Below, piece by piece: positions 35,498-45,398 of a stretch of DNA of 64,000 nucleotides. Each line of letters starts with the position of its first letter. The first letter of the stretch is position 1. Under the pieces are notes generated by a model. That model was given only the letters and a program-made list of their open reading frames with translations, had not been told where the DNA came from and ran no database searches. The stretch is taken from the NCBI RefSeq assembly GCF_016879755.1, contig NZ_WOFU01000003.1, positions 434,001 to 498,000 on the forward strand, in the 5' to 3' direction. The translations under genes were made by a program, and so were the position numbers. Origin of the DNA: Bacillus sp. B15-48. GTDB lineage: Bacteria; Bacillota; Bacilli; Bacillales; Cytobacillaceae.

Positions 35498-36697
35498 CTA
35501 CTCAACCAAAGTCTTGAACTTTCCAATGACGGCTTCTGTTAAAATCCCTTCTTTATGGAAATGACGGGTATAAACACTTAAGATCATTTCATTTTCTTCG
35601 GTTACCTCGATTTCTAGCAATATCCTATTGATGATGTCCGCTAGCTCTCTCGGATTTCTATACATCGTATTCCATGCTCGAACTTGCCATGCTAATTCAT
35701 CACTTAATGCGGCTTGCTCAAGATCTTCGGTTGGCACAGGTTCGTTCGCTTGTGCATAGGGATCTTCATATATGTCTGTGTAAATAAACTCAATCGGATT
35801 GCATTCTTCTATATCGTAGGTAAACCGCTCATTTCCAACTATAACAACCAGTTCCTTGGCTCCGTACCCAATCTTCCCGTTTTCTAAGATGATTTTATCC
35901 TTCAAGGATTGAATGGTACACGTCACATCGGGGGTTATGAACCAATAAGTTTGATCTACATTTAGTTGTTCCGTATATTCTGTTAAAGAGGTTTCCTCTA
36001 GCTTGTCTTCATCTCTCAATCTAAAAAAGAGACTAGGGCGATAATAATAGCGAGCATCCATATCCTCCATTGAAATTGTCCATTCATCTTCGGGACTTTC
36101 AAACAATACTCGGAACGCATATCCATTATTTGTTTTCTGTAATTCGTCATAAACCAACCATTGCCCAATCTCAATTGGTTGGTCGCTATCTTCCGAGACA
36201 ATCTTTTTAAAAATAAAATGAATCAACGCTTTCGTTGAAAATCCACCGTCCGTATTTAGGTAAAGGTGAAGACTGCCCCCTTCCCTTTCGATGCGCTCAA
36301 TCGTCGAATCATGCAAACTTTCCGCAAAGATTTCCTGAACGGTAGCTGGCAAGGATGTCACAGCCTGCATCGTCTGCTCATAGGCAGCATCCAAAATTTG
36401 TTCGAATTCCTTATCATTTTCTCTCATCCATTGTAAATAATCTTCGCGAACCGATTTTGGCAAGGTATGCTGATTCAATTGCCCATTTTCTACATAAGAT
36501 ATGAAACGACTAGGCAAAATCTGAAACAATTCACTTTTCACTTCTTCAAGCTCGGCTGTTAAACGCCCCTGTAGGTCTTCCCCCTCTTCCTCTGCTTCCC
36601 TTAAGATCATTTCCCATTCTTCATCCGACTCATGAATCGGCAGGAGATTACATTTCAAAATTTTTTCTTTCGCTTTTTTTGACAGATTCCACCTCAA
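35498..36697 (-). CDS. DUF4085-like hypothetical protein
   Basis: A 399-residue soluble acidic protein without signal peptide or membrane segments. It resembles the Bacillus DUF4085 group in its N-terminal acidic helices and C-terminal TMYRNPRELADIINRI; this assignment is tentative. The last part (LSVYTRHFHKEGILTEAVIG) looks like a small fold. The function is unknown. It follows the YcdB-like gene by 20 bases on the same strand, so the two form an operon. Confidence 0.6.
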   Translation of the reverse strand: MRWNLSKKAKEKILKCNLLPIHESDEEWEMILREAEEEGEDLQGRLTAELEEVKSELFQILPSRFISYVENGQLNQHTLPKSVREDYLQWMRENDKEFEQILDAAYEQTMQAVTSLPATVQEIFAESLHDSTIERIEREGGSLHLYLNTDGGFSTKALIHFIFKKIVSEDSDQPIEIGQWLVYDELQKTNNGYAFRVLFESPEDEWTISMEDMDARYYYRPSLFFRLRDEDKLEETSLTEYTEQLNVDQTYWFITPDVTCTIQSLKDKIILENGKIGYGAKELVVIVGNERFTYDIEECNPIEFIYTDIYEDPYAQANEPVPTEDLEQAALSDELAWQVRAWNTMYRNPRELADIINRILLEIEVTEENEMILSVYTRHFHKEGILTEAVIGKFKTLVE

Positions 36698-36717
36698 GCC
36701 AACTCACCTCCCTTATT

Positions 36718-38196
36718 TTAAAAAAATTGCGCATCTCCAATGTCGACATACATCGCTTTGCCTGTAATTGCATCAATCGAACGGACATGACCAGCGGTTT
36801 CTGGGAAAGATGGACCATAGCTTAATGTATAGAGTGCTTTATAGTTTTCATCATACTCGCGGACAAATAATAACTCCATCTTAAGTAGGTCCTTGTAGAT
36901 CCTTTTCGCTTCTTCTTGCGAAATCACTGGTTTGCTAGTAAGTTGCTGATAATCAGCCTCTTCTAAAACATTCAATTGAAAATGATTGACCTTGCCTGAA
37001 TGATTTCCAATCCCAATGATGGATACACAGTCGTCTACTCGAACACCGTTAAACATGAGATGAAAATAGAACGTATAATTGTCCTCCAACTCATTCTCAC
37101 CTTCGAAGATATCTTCTCCACCTGTTTCCTCTAGTTCTTCTACAAACGAATCCGCGACCTCTTCGCAATCCTCCTCTTCAAGAAAGGCTTCATCATCGGC
37201 TTCCTCGACATGGTCCTCTAGCACTTCGAGTCGAAACCGTTCATCTGTATCAGGAAAAAGTTTGAACATGACATCCAACGCTTTTTGTTTAGCGGCTTCA
37301 ATTCCCATTTCATTGTCGTTCTGGTCAGCCTGTTCCCCGCTAGTTACTTGCAGAAGATGTCCACTTTTTTGATCAAAACAGAGCTTAATTATATGAGAAT
37401 CTATTTCGTTCAGATCGCTATTCACAGGCCCGTTCGCATCCCGTAAGGACCAGATTTCAGTCCGCTTATTTCCTTCCTCGATTGCTTTCAATTTTTTATG
37501 CCTAGCTGTTAAACCGATTAACATATAGAGATCATCCTTTGGGGCACCCTGCGGAGGGATAGGTTTCCAGTCAATTTCCTCTCTCAGTACAGCTGGCTCA
37601 CGCCCATCAGCTGGGATATCAAAAGCATGTTCATTCACGCTGTACGCGAGATGAATTTGATTGTCTCCGTTTTTAAAAATCTCCTGATCAAAATTTGTAA
37701 TATTAAGTTCAAAGTTGAGATGGTCCATATACGTTTCAAGAGCCTTTTCTTCAGAAATAATCGTTTCAGGATAGATGATTTGATAGTCCTCTTTTTCATA
37801 AAAAAACTGTTGAACTCTTCCATATGTTGAAACGGAGACGGTAAATCCTTCGCTACGTAAAAACAGGCCGTATTGATCCTCTCTTTTTTCATAGGAAATC
37901 ATATAAGAATTATCTAATTCAATCATTGCAGAAAGTTCATATTCCTGCTTTTTATCAGGATGAAAAGTTTCAATAAATTTATCTGCAATCGAAACAAGCT
38001 CCTGCTTAGGTAAATTCCCCGCCTCTGCTTCCCCCTCCATAGAAAAACTAGCTAACTCGCCTTGTTCATTCAGAGTGTACATGCCAATTTGTTCATTTGT
38101 ATTTTTATCAAACAATTCATAAACACCATAATCGGCATACGTTTGATAAACCTCCACAGGTAAAAATGGCTGTAGCCTATGTAAAATTGACTCCAT
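36718..38196 (-). CDS. YcdB/YcdC-like (PepSY-type repeat) protein
   Basis: A 492-residue protein with two related halves. Each has a pattern of the YcdB/YcdC (DUF4901) repeats: ISEEKALETYMDHLNFEL in the first and VISQEEAKRIYKDLLKMELL in the second. Both are followed by a beta segment with AITGKAMYVDIG or a comparable end. A strongly acidic linker lies at about 340-385. No signal peptide is seen, so it is probably cytoplasmic. The role of the family is unknown. It is the first gene of a two-gene operon. Confidence 0.65.
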   Translation of the reverse strand: MESILHRLQPFLPVEVYQTYADYGVYELFDKNTNEQIGMYTLNEQGELASFSMEGEAEAGNLPKQELVSIADKFIETFHPDKKQEYELSAMIELDNSYMISYEKREDQYGLFLRSEGFTVSVSTYGRVQQFFYEKEDYQIIYPETIISEEKALETYMDHLNFELNITNFDQEIFKNGDNQIHLAYSVNEHAFDIPADGREPAVLREEIDWKPIPPQGAPKDDLYMLIGLTARHKKLKAIEEGNKRTEIWSLRDANGPVNSDLNEIDSHIIKLCFDQKSGHLLQVTSGEQADQNDNEMGIEAAKQKALDVMFKLFPDTDERFRLEVLEDHVEEADDEAFLEEEDCEEVADSFVEELEETGGEDIFEGENELEDNYTFYFHLMFNGVRVDDCVSIIGIGNHSGKVNHFQLNVLEEADYQQLTSKPVISQEEAKRIYKDLLKMELLFVREYDENYKALYTLSYGPSFPETAGHVRSIDAITGKAMYVDIGDAQFF

Positions 38197-38240
38197 CTAA
38201 TTCTCCTTTTTGTCAGTTATGTTTTTATGTTACAAAAAAA

Positions 38241-38289
38241 AGTCCGTTCCCCGGTGAAGTAAAGCTTTACTATGTCGGGGACTCACCCC
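38241..38289. repeat. palindrome family A
   Basis: AGTCCGTTCCCCGGTGAAGT...ATGTCGGGGACTCACCCC, in the divergent gap between the YcdB-like and MFS genes, so it is not a terminator at this site. Confidence 0.7.
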
Positions 38290-38429
38290 AAAAACCCAAA
38301 CCTTGTTATTTAAGGCACTAGTGTTCAATTGAGATAGTATGATTGCATGAAAGTTGTTATTTCTCTTTTAAAGGACTTATTTTACACTATAATTACAGTA
38401 TATAAAAAATAAAGAATCGCGGGTGGCCT

Positions 38430-39698
38430 ATGAAACGTATTCACTATAGTTGGTTTATTCTTTTTATTACATTTTTTTCTATTATTGTCGCCGGAATTGC
38501 CATCTCATCATCAGGTGTTTTTATCGATTCTTTCGAAACCGAATTTGGCTGGGATCGGGCGATGATTGCACTCGCTTTTGCCATCAGCCTTTTTTTATAT
38601 GGGATATCAGGCCCATTCATGGCAGCATTATTAGAAGTGACTGGGTTAAAAAAAATGATGATAGTTTCAATGGTTACCTTGCTGGTAGGTCTCATGCTAA
38701 CGTTAATCATGAACGAGGCTTGGCAGCTGGTTATCATTTGGGGCGTGATCATTGGACTAGGAGCGAGTCTATTTTTAACGGTCGTCAGTCCTTATGTGGC
38801 GAATCACTGGTTTGCGAAAAGAAGAGGTCTGGCCGTAGGAATTTTAACAGCAAGTACAGCGACAGGTCAGTTAATCCTCCTTCCTGTCTTAGCAACGATC
38901 ATTGATCTTTATTCTTGGCGCCCAGCCATTGGGTTAATTATGGCTCTTAGTTTCATCATGCTGATCATCATCCTATTATTTATGAAAAACAAACCAAAGG
39001 ATGTTGGGGTTCTTCCATATGGGCTCGAAGAGGAAATTCAAGAGAGCCATAAAGGTAAAAAGGAAAATCCGATTGTTATCGCTTTTAATGGCTTATTTAA
39101 AGCTGTGAAGGTGAAGGAATTTTGGTTGTTAGCGGGGAGTTTCTTTATTTGTGGGTTTTCCACAAATGGATTAATTGGTACACACTTTATTTCTTACAGT
39201 ATTGGTTTTGGAGTCCCATTAGTGACAGCCGCTTCGCTTCTTTCTTTTATGGGGATCTTTAACCTAATCGGAACAACCCTATCCGGGTGGCTTTCGGATC
39301 GTTATGACAATCGCTGGCTATTATTTTGGTACTACGGTTTAAGAGGGGCTTCGCTTGTGTTGCTTCCTTATGCATTAATCGAAGGTTCGATTGCGCTGCT
39401 TGTTGTTTTTGCAGTGTTTTATGGATTAGACTGGATTGCAACCGTCCCGCCAACGATTAGTATCTCAAGACAAATTTTCGGTGTTAAAACAAGTGGCATC
39501 ATATATGGTTGGATATTTGCTGCTCATCAGGTGGGCGCTGCGGCAGCTTCATATGGCGGCGGTCTAATTTATCAATATTTCAATACTTATACTTTCGCGT
39601 TCCTCATGGCAGGAGTTTTCTGTTTATTCGCATGTCTGTTTGTCATGAGTATTAAAAAACCACAATCAAGTCAATTAGCTAAAGAAGCAACACTGTGA
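38430..39698 (+). CDS. MFS transporter (oxalate/formate antiporter-like)
   Basis: A 12-TM major facilitator of 422 residues. The loop between TM2 and TM3 is not the classic RxGRR, but GWLSDRYDNRW between TM8 and TM9 is the second A-like motif. ANHWFAKRRGLAVGI is typical of the OFA/MCT-like group that moves monocarboxylates. The fit with the acid-catabolic genes on its right is suggestive only, since they are on the other strand. GGGTGG lies just before the ATG. Confidence 0.85.
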   Translation: MKRIHYSWFILFITFFSIIVAGIAISSSGVFIDSFETEFGWDRAMIALAFAISLFLYGISGPFMAALLEVTGLKKMMIVSMVTLLVGLMLTLIMNEAWQLVIIWGVIIGLGASLFLTVVSPYVANHWFAKRRGLAVGILTASTATGQLILLPVLATIIDLYSWRPAIGLIMALSFIMLIIILLFMKNKPKDVGVLPYGLEEEIQESHKGKKENPIVIAFNGLFKAVKVKEFWLLAGSFFICGFSTNGLIGTHFISYSIGFGVPLVTAASLLSFMGIFNLIGTTLSGWLSDRYDNRWLLFWYYGLRGASLVLLPYALIEGSIALLVVFAVFYGLDWIATVPPTISISRQIFGVKTSGIIYGWIFAAHQVGAAAASYGGGLIYQYFNTYTFAFLMAGVFCLFACLFVMSIKKPQSSQLAKEATL

Positions 39699-39712
39699 AA
39701 AAAGGGAAAAAA

Positions 39713-39763
39713 GGGTCAGTCCCCCGGTGAAGTAAAGCGTTACTTCGCCGGGGGACTGACCCC
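39713..39763. terminator. palindrome family A between convergent genes
   Basis: GGGTCAGTCCCCCGGTGAAG / CTTCGCCGGGGGACTGACCC around TAAAGCGTTA: near-perfect arms. It lies between the MFS and thiolase stops and probably terminates both. Confidence 0.75.
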
Positions 39764-39783
39764 AAAAACTGCGCTCTGTTTCA

Positions 39784-40968
39784 TCAGATTTGTGCATTTT
39801 CTAAAATAATGGCAATGCCTTGTCCGCCACCAATACAAAGAGAAGCTAATCCATATTTAACATTTCTTTTCTTCATTTCAAGTGCTAAAGAATAGGTAAT
39901 TCTTGCCCCGCTCGCCCCTACAGGATGGCCTAATGCTACAGCCCCTCCGTTCACATTCACCTTTTCCTTATCGACTCCTAACTCTTTAATGACAGCGATT
40001 GATTGTGAAGCAAATGCCTCATTAAATTCGAACAAACCAATTTCTCCTAAGCTTAAGCCAGCCTTTTCTAATGCTTTTTTGCTTGCTGGTACAGGTCCAA
40101 TTCCCATAATGCTCGGGTCAACCCCCGCAATCCCCCATGATACGATTTTCGCAAGCGGCTTTAAGTCATGTTCATTCACATATTCTTCAGATGCGACTAA
40201 CACAGCAGCTGCACCATCATTAATTCCGCTCGAGTTCCCCGGTGTAACAGTCCCATCATTTTTAAAAGCAGGGTTCAATTTTGCTAACCCTTCTACAGAT
40301 GCACCTTCACGAATATGCTCATCCGTATCAAAAATGACTTCCTTGCCTCTTCTACCTTTTATCTTAACCGGAACAATTTCCTCTGCAAATCGTCCGCTAT
40401 CTCTTGCTGAAATCGCCTTTTCTTGTGATTCCACAGAAAACTGATCCTGGTCTTCTCGGGAAATTGAATATTTTTCAGCTAAGTTTTCAGCTGTCATTCC
40501 CATGCCGCAGCCAACATAATTATCTGTTAATGTTTCCCATAACATATCATCCACTTTTGGTGCCTTATTCGGTGAACCGAAGCGCGTACCTCTTAATACA
40601 TGCGGCGATAAGCTCATATTTTCGGTTCCTCCAGCAACAACTACTTTTGCATCCCCAGAAGTAATGGACTGTGCAGCAGATACGATTGCCTGCATGCCCG
40701 ATCCGCATAATCTATTAAGGGTAAGTGCAGATGATGACTCTGCCATACCACTTTTCAAACCGATATGTCTGGCTAAATAAGCAGAGCTGCTACTTGTATG
40801 AATAATATTTCCAAATATGATTTCATCTACATTAGAGGCTTGAATTCCGCTTCTTTTCAATGCCTCTTCCGTTGCTACTACACCCAAATCAATATCGGAT
40901 ACATCTTTTAATGCCCCGCCAAAAGTACCAAAGGCTGTTCTTGCTCCGTCAACAATATAAGTTGCCAT
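39784..40968 (-). CDS. acetyl-CoA acetyltransferase (thiolase)
   Basis: A degradative thiolase of 394 residues that splits 3-oxoacyl-CoA to acetyl-CoA. The nucleophile is Cys88 (LNRLCGSGMQAI). NEAFASQ, GHPVGASGARI and the second Cys in LASLCIGGGQG complete the site. With CoA-transferase A/B and a broken 3-hydroxybutyrate dehydrogenase beside it, acetoacetyl-CoA is the simplest substrate. 3-oxoadipyl-CoA is an alternative, given the aromatic genes upstream. Confidence 0.92.
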   Translation of the reverse strand: MATYIVDGARTAFGTFGGALKDVSDIDLGVVATEEALKRSGIQASNVDEIIFGNIIHTSSSSAYLARHIGLKSGMAESSSALTLNRLCGSGMQAIVSAAQSITSGDAKVVVAGGTENMSLSPHVLRGTRFGSPNKAPKVDDMLWETLTDNYVGCGMGMTAENLAEKYSISREDQDQFSVESQEKAISARDSGRFAEEIVPVKIKGRRGKEVIFDTDEHIREGASVEGLAKLNPAFKNDGTVTPGNSSGINDGAAAVLVASEEYVNEHDLKPLAKIVSWGIAGVDPSIMGIGPVPASKKALEKAGLSLGEIGLFEFNEAFASQSIAVIKELGVDKEKVNVNGGAVALGHPVGASGARITYSLALEMKKRNVKYGLASLCIGGGQGIAIILENAQI

Positions 40969-40989
40969 TCTTTTTCCTCCCTTTTTTTA

Positions 40990-41187
40990 TTACATGGCGC
41001 CGGCTACTTTAAATACCTCCTGTAATACCCTCTGCTACATCTGATGCTAAAAAAGCGCTAGGAAGCAACTTCTTCTCGTTCAATAAAACGATTCATGCTT
41101 GCCTTGGATACAGATTAGCCCTTGAGCGCTCTTTATCCGGCATCCCTTTATCTGTTAAACTATCAAGTTGCTTAACTAGCAATGCTA
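40990..41187 (-). pseudogene. 3-hydroxybutyrate dehydrogenase (SDR) remnant
   Basis: Minus-strand pieces LVKQLDSLTDKGMP, then NRFIEREEVAS and, after a frameshift, ALFLASDVAEGITGG and VAGAM match the C-terminal third of SDR-type D-3-hydroxybutyrate dehydrogenases. Internal stops and two frame changes make it non-functional. It lies between CoA-transferase B and the thiolase. Confidence 0.7.
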
Positions 41188-41237
41188 TTCACACTGGACC
41201 AGGTAAACTTTGCTTGTCCAAAGGTTGCCCTTCATTT

Positions 41238-41900
41238 TCACTTATTACTTAGGAGCGCTAAATCATTCAAATACTCTAAGTCAAAGCCAACCTTTTCACT
41301 TAATTCTTCTATTGAAATATCCTGCAATATTTCTACGACTTTTACACCTTCATCCGTAAATGTAAAAACTGCGTAATCGGAAACAAATAAGTCTACTTTC
41401 CGAATTCCGCTTGTCTTATAGGTTAATTCCTTAACTAATTTAGAACTTCCATCTTTTGCAAACAGAGTAGCTGCGACAATCACTCTCTTGGCACCTGCCA
41501 CCAAGTCCATCGCTCCACCCACGCCTAAAATCGGCTGATTAGGAACGGCCCAGTTGGCAATTTCGCCATGAACATCGACCTGAAGTATACCTAGAACGGC
41601 TACATCAACATGCCCCCCTCTAATCAAAGCAAAGGAATCCGCACTGCTAAAAAATGATGCGCCTTTTAAATAAGTAACCGGCTCTTTCCCAGCATTAATT
41701 AAATCAATATCTAAGCATTCCTCTGTCGGAGGAGGTCCCATCCCTAATAAGCCATTCTCCGTTTGTAAAAAAACCTGTTTATCACCTAAATAGGTAGTAA
41801 CCAAAGTAGGAATGCCAATTCCTAAGTTAACAATCTGTCCATCTTCTAATTCTTCGGCAATTCTTTTTGCAATGATCAGTCTTTTATCTTGACTCAACAT
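41238..41900 (-). CDS. 3-oxoacid CoA-transferase subunit B
   Basis: The beta subunit of a family I CoA-transferase, about 220 residues. NLGIGIPTLVTTYL and the catalytic Glu49 in LQTENGLLGMG are clear, as is GGAMDLVAGAKRV. Family members use succinyl-CoA to activate acetoacetate (ScoB) or 3-oxoadipate (PcaJ). The ATG at 41900 is favoured by GGGAG upstream over a GTG at 41906. It overlaps subunit A by 17 bases. Confidence 0.92.
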   Translation of the reverse strand: MLSQDKRLIIAKRIAEELEDGQIVNLGIGIPTLVTTYLGDKQVFLQTENGLLGMGPPPTEECLDIDLINAGKEPVTYLKGASFFSSADSFALIRGGHVDVAVLGILQVDVHGEIANWAVPNQPILGVGGAMDLVAGAKRVIVAATLFAKDGSSKLVKELTYKTSGIRKVDLFVSDYAVFTFTDEGVKVVEILQDISIEELSEKVGFDLEYLNDLALLSNK

Positions 41901-42570
41901 ACTCACTCCCTACTTTTGAATATTTGCTTTGGATGACGTAATCCACATACGCATGCGGTGTCACAATATACTCAGGATCAAGCTCACCCACTTCAACAAT
42001 TTCATCCACTTCGGCGATGACGATTTTTCCCGCTGTAGCCATCATCGGGTTAAAGTTTCTAGCTGTCGTATGGTACATTAAATTTCCCAGTCTATCTGCT
42101 TTTGCCGCCTTGATTATGGCAACATCCCCTTTAATGGCTTTTTCAAAAATGTATCTCTCGCCATCAATTTCTCTTTCCTCTTTTCCCTTGCTTATTTCAG
42201 TACCAACGGCTGTTTTTGTGTAGAAACCTCCAATACCGGCACCGCCGCAGCGTATCGCTTCCGCTAACGTACCTTGAGGCAGTAATTCAATTTCCAGCTC
42301 GCCCTTAGACCAAGCAATCACTGCTTCTTTATTACCCGTAAAATAGGAGCCGATGGCTTTTTTGATTTTTCCCTGCATGAATACTTTATGCAAACCTTGT
42401 CCACTGTCCCCTAAATTATTACTAACTACCGTTAAATCACGGACATCCGTTTCCAATAGTTCATCAATGATTGTCAAAGGTGAACCTGATAATCCAAATC
42501 CTCCAGCTAAAATAACATCACCGTTCTTGAAATACTTTCTAATTTCACTAGACTCAATGACTTTGTCCAT
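41884..42570 (-). CDS. 3-oxoacid CoA-transferase subunit A
   Basis: The alpha subunit, 228 residues. The N-terminal GDVILAGGFGLSGSPLTIID and the central GSYFTGNKEAV, with LLPQGTLAEAIRCGGAGIGG, are diagnostic. It forms a heteromer with the downstream subunit B. Substrate choice, acetoacetate versus 3-oxoadipate, cannot be decided from sequence. Confidence 0.92.
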   Translation of the reverse strand: MDKVIESSEIRKYFKNGDVILAGGFGLSGSPLTIIDELLETDVRDLTVVSNNLGDSGQGLHKVFMQGKIKKAIGSYFTGNKEAVIAWSKGELEIELLPQGTLAEAIRCGGAGIGGFYTKTAVGTEISKGKEEREIDGERYIFEKAIKGDVAIIKAAKADRLGNLMYHTTARNFNPMMATAGKIVIAEVDEIVEVGELDPEYIVTPHAYVDYVIQSKYSKVGSEYVESR

Positions 42571-42756
42571 TATTACCCCTCCAGTTCCTAATCAAGCGCT
42601 ATGTTTTTTTGGTAATAACCCGCGTTACCAAAAATTCACATATAAAATTTAGGGGAATTGACTATTAAGTCCAATCCCCCGTAGTTCTCTTTTTCTCGTA
42701 TTCTCAAAATAATCGAGGATCACCTAGACAATCCTTTGCTTAAGAATTGGAAGTCG

Positions 42757-43641
42757 TTAGATCTTTGCCAAATTGAATTCAAATTCAGTTCCCCAAGAAC
42801 TTAGGCCTTCCCATGTTCTAGGTTTTAATGGTAACTCTTGATGCCATGGACGCGGTTCGAAAATATCGAGCTCTGGAATATACACATCCATGTCTGTATA
42901 TAACTCAATTACATTTCCATCTGTATCATAATGATAAGTCGCAATATTATGTCCAGCCGTGTGGCGTGATGGCCCCCAAATGACAGACAGTCCTTGTCTC
43001 GCAAGAGTATCGGAGCTTGCATATTGATGACCAGCATCTTTTAATTGATAGGCGATGTGATGCAATCGCGTTTCATCTGATGCGACAACATTTAATACAT
43101 GGTGTTCATAATTACATGTTAAGAAGTTTGCGAATTCTTCTCCGATTTTATCTGTACTCGTAAAACCTAAGGCATTACGGTAAAACTCAATCGTTTCAAC
43201 AAAGTTTTTTGCATAAAAGGCAATATGTCCTAGTTTAAGAGGAAGAATACCTGACGTACCAAAACCAACGACCGGTTGATCGATTTCAGTAAATAACTCC
43301 ACGATATTTCCTGCTGGGTCATTTAGTTCTAGGAATCTTGAAACCCCTGGTTTTCCGTCTACTACTAAAGTTGAATCAAATCCTTGAGCTTGTAATTGTT
43401 TTTGTACTTCTTCCAATGACAATTTCCCATCTAATTGATAACCGTAGCTACGAATTCCCTTTTGGTTACCTGGTGTAATCACAATATTATGATGATCCAC
43501 TCCATTGCTCAAATAAGTAACTCCATCTTTTTCTTCTGTAATACGATATCCCATTGTAGTTGTATAATAATCGACCATTTTTTCAGGTTCTGGTGAAAAG
43601 AAATCTGCATATGCTAATCGAAATACTTTTACTTTTGACAT
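42757..43641 (-). CDS. VOC-family extradiol ring-cleavage dioxygenase
   Basis: A two-domain type I extradiol dioxygenase of 294 residues. Metal ligands in the C-terminal half are His139 (KLGHIAFYA), His195 (RLHHIAYQL) and Glu246 (NVIELYTDMD). Second-sphere His residues lie in PSRHTAGHN (227/231). Such enzymes open catechol rings in meta position. It lies downstream of an aromatic hydroxylase gene in the same direction, which fits a hydroxylate-then-cleave order. The exact catechol is unknown. Confidence 0.88.
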   Translation of the reverse strand: MSKVKVFRLAYADFFSPEPEKMVDYYTTTMGYRITEEKDGVTYLSNGVDHHNIVITPGNQKGIRSYGYQLDGKLSLEEVQKQLQAQGFDSTLVVDGKPGVSRFLELNDPAGNIVELFTEIDQPVVGFGTSGILPLKLGHIAFYAKNFVETIEFYRNALGFTSTDKIGEEFANFLTCNYEHHVLNVVASDETRLHHIAYQLKDAGHQYASSDTLARQGLSVIWGPSRHTAGHNIATYHYDTDGNVIELYTDMDVYIPELDIFEPRPWHQELPLKPRTWEGLSSWGTEFEFNLAKI

Positions 43642-43823
43642 CGTAAATTCCTCCTAAAATGTTTTAAATAAACGAACAATTAAATGATTATAAGCAGAAG
43701 TTTCAACATCTTTTTTCAGACATGTTATAATAATCGTTATAGGTTTTCCAAGGCCTATTTTTTCTTGGTTGGTTTTGTCCGCGAAACAATCCAACCTGAC
43801 GCAGCGGTCCATGTTTTAATCTT

Positions 43824-45398
43824 TTAATTCATGGCTGCTGTGTTCATAAATGTTGCCATCTGTTTCTTTAAATCATCTACTAGTCCAGAAAGGTCGGACA
43901 ACTCTCCTACGCTCCCGAAATAATAGAAATCAGGACGTACGATTACTGCTTCTATTTCATTTTGATAGAAATACTCACGATACTTGCCATTCACATCTAC
44001 AACGACATCTGAATCATTCTCAGAATCGGCTATTTCTATAAAGGTAGCACCCATTTTTTCTAAAAACTCAACTTGCTCCTTATTTAAAACTGTTTTCGGG
44101 TTGCTAACTGGGCTAATCACCATCCAGCCAGTGCCAACAACGTCATCAAACAAACCTGTTTTCCCTTGATACTTCACTTCGCTTTGCAGAGAAAGCTCAC
44201 CAGCTAACTTACTGCTTTCAGCTTGCTGAGAAAGGATTCCACCTTCTAAAATTGGAAATTTAGGGAATGGTGGTACTTCTCCGTTAATGAAAGCTTGATC
44301 TCTTTCTTCAGCCTTTTTCGGATCCGCTACACAAATGATATTGCCTAAATAGATGGCTGCTTCAACGAGTTTTTGATTATGAGGTTTGCGCTCTTCTGTA
44401 TAGGTTTCTAAAAGACTGTCATTCACTGCTCCTCGTAAAATCAGATCAAGTTTCCAGGCTAAATTGGCTGAGTCACGAAGCCCTGAGCACATTCCTTGGC
44501 CCATAAATGGTGGGGTTAAATGGGCTGCATCTCCGGCAAGCGTTACTCTACCTTTTCTCCAATTATCGGCCCACCTAGCTCTAAACGTATATAACGCTTG
44601 GCGTTCTAATCTAGCGTTTTCCGGTGTGATATCCCATGGTTGTAGTAATTTCCAAGCATTTTCTTCCGTATTAAATTCTTCTTTACTTTCACCAGGAAGA
44701 ATCATAAATTCCCAACGTCTCCTACCATACCCACCTGAAGCGACTGTCGTTGGCCGAGCTGGATCACATATTTGGAGATTCATTGGGCTAAACGTTCTTT
44801 CTTCTTTCGGGATAATATCAACAACAAGGAAATCTGAATTAAAGTCTAAATCTGTCATTGTAAGTTCACTATTTTCTCGAACAAGGCTTTGGGCTCCATC
44901 ACAACCTACAACATATTTGGCATGAATCGTTGTTTCTTCTTCATTCAAGTCTTTCACAACGAGCTCAACATGATCATGTAATTCCCTTAATCGAACGGCT
45001 TCCATTCCAAGGTTGACACTTACATTTTCTTGTTCACGGCATGTGATATCCATCATTGCTTCTAGATCAGGTTGATTGAAAAGCATATCTGCTTGCCAGC
45101 CGGAAACTCCAAACTGTGACCAATCAATTTTTAATAGTGGGATACGATCCGCGTTCTGCCATTCATAAAAATCAGGAACAGGTTGTAAAACCTTCTTCAG
45201 TTCATCTGTCGGAACAACGGATTGTAGAAGTCTAGCAATCTCGTGATCCAACTTTATCGCACGCGGTAATGGATAAGGTTCCGCGTGTCTCTCATAAATC
45301 CCTATGCTCCACCCTTTAGACCCGAGTAATGTTCCTAATAACTTTGCCACTGGACCATAGCCGACAATCGCAACATCTACATTTTCCTTTTTCATCAT
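43824..45398 (-). CDS. FAD-dependent aromatic hydroxylase (MhpA-like)
   Basis: A class A flavin monooxygenase of 524 residues. The dinucleotide motif near 8-20 reads AIVGYGPVAKLLGTLLGSKG. The DG motif is VVGCDGAQSLVRE, and GD motif 2 is RVTLAGDAAHLTPPFMGQGM. The C-terminal thioredoxin-like domain is present. It resembles 3-(3-hydroxyphenyl)propionate hydroxylases that add an ortho hydroxyl for ring cleavage. GGAGG precedes tandem ATG codons. A 199-bp structured element lies upstream. Confidence 0.88.
   Translation of the reverse strand: MMKKENVDVAIVGYGPVAKLLGTLLGSKGWSIGIYERHAEPYPLPRAIKLDHEIARLLQSVVPTDELKKVLQPVPDFYEWQNADRIPLLKIDWSQFGVSGWQADMLFNQPDLEAMMDITCREQENVSVNLGMEAVRLRELHDHVELVVKDLNEEETTIHAKYVVGCDGAQSLVRENSELTMTDLDFNSDFLVVDIIPKEERTFSPMNLQICDPARPTTVASGGYGRRRWEFMILPGESKEEFNTEENAWKLLQPWDITPENARLERQALYTFRARWADNWRKGRVTLAGDAAHLTPPFMGQGMCSGLRDSANLAWKLDLILRGAVNDSLLETYTEERKPHNQKLVEAAIYLGNIICVADPKKAEERDQAFINGEVPPFPKFPILEGGILSQQAESSKLAGELSLQSEVKYQGKTGLFDDVVGTGWMVISPVSNPKTVLNKEQVEFLEKMGATFIEIADSENDSDVVVDVNGKYREYFYQNEIEAVIVRPDFYYFGSVGELSDLSGLVDDLKKQMATFMNTAAMN

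Noticed and set aside
37079-37372. Open plus-strand frame of 97 codons inside the YcdB-like gene
   Set aside because: Serine-rich antisense shadow of the acidic linker; no ribosome-binding site.
38241-38289. Family A palindromes as simple terminators everywhere
   Set aside because: This copy lies between divergent starts, so termination cannot explain the whole family.
44464-44925. 153-codon plus-strand frame opposite the flavin hydroxylase
   Set aside because: Antisense shadow of a clearly conserved gene.
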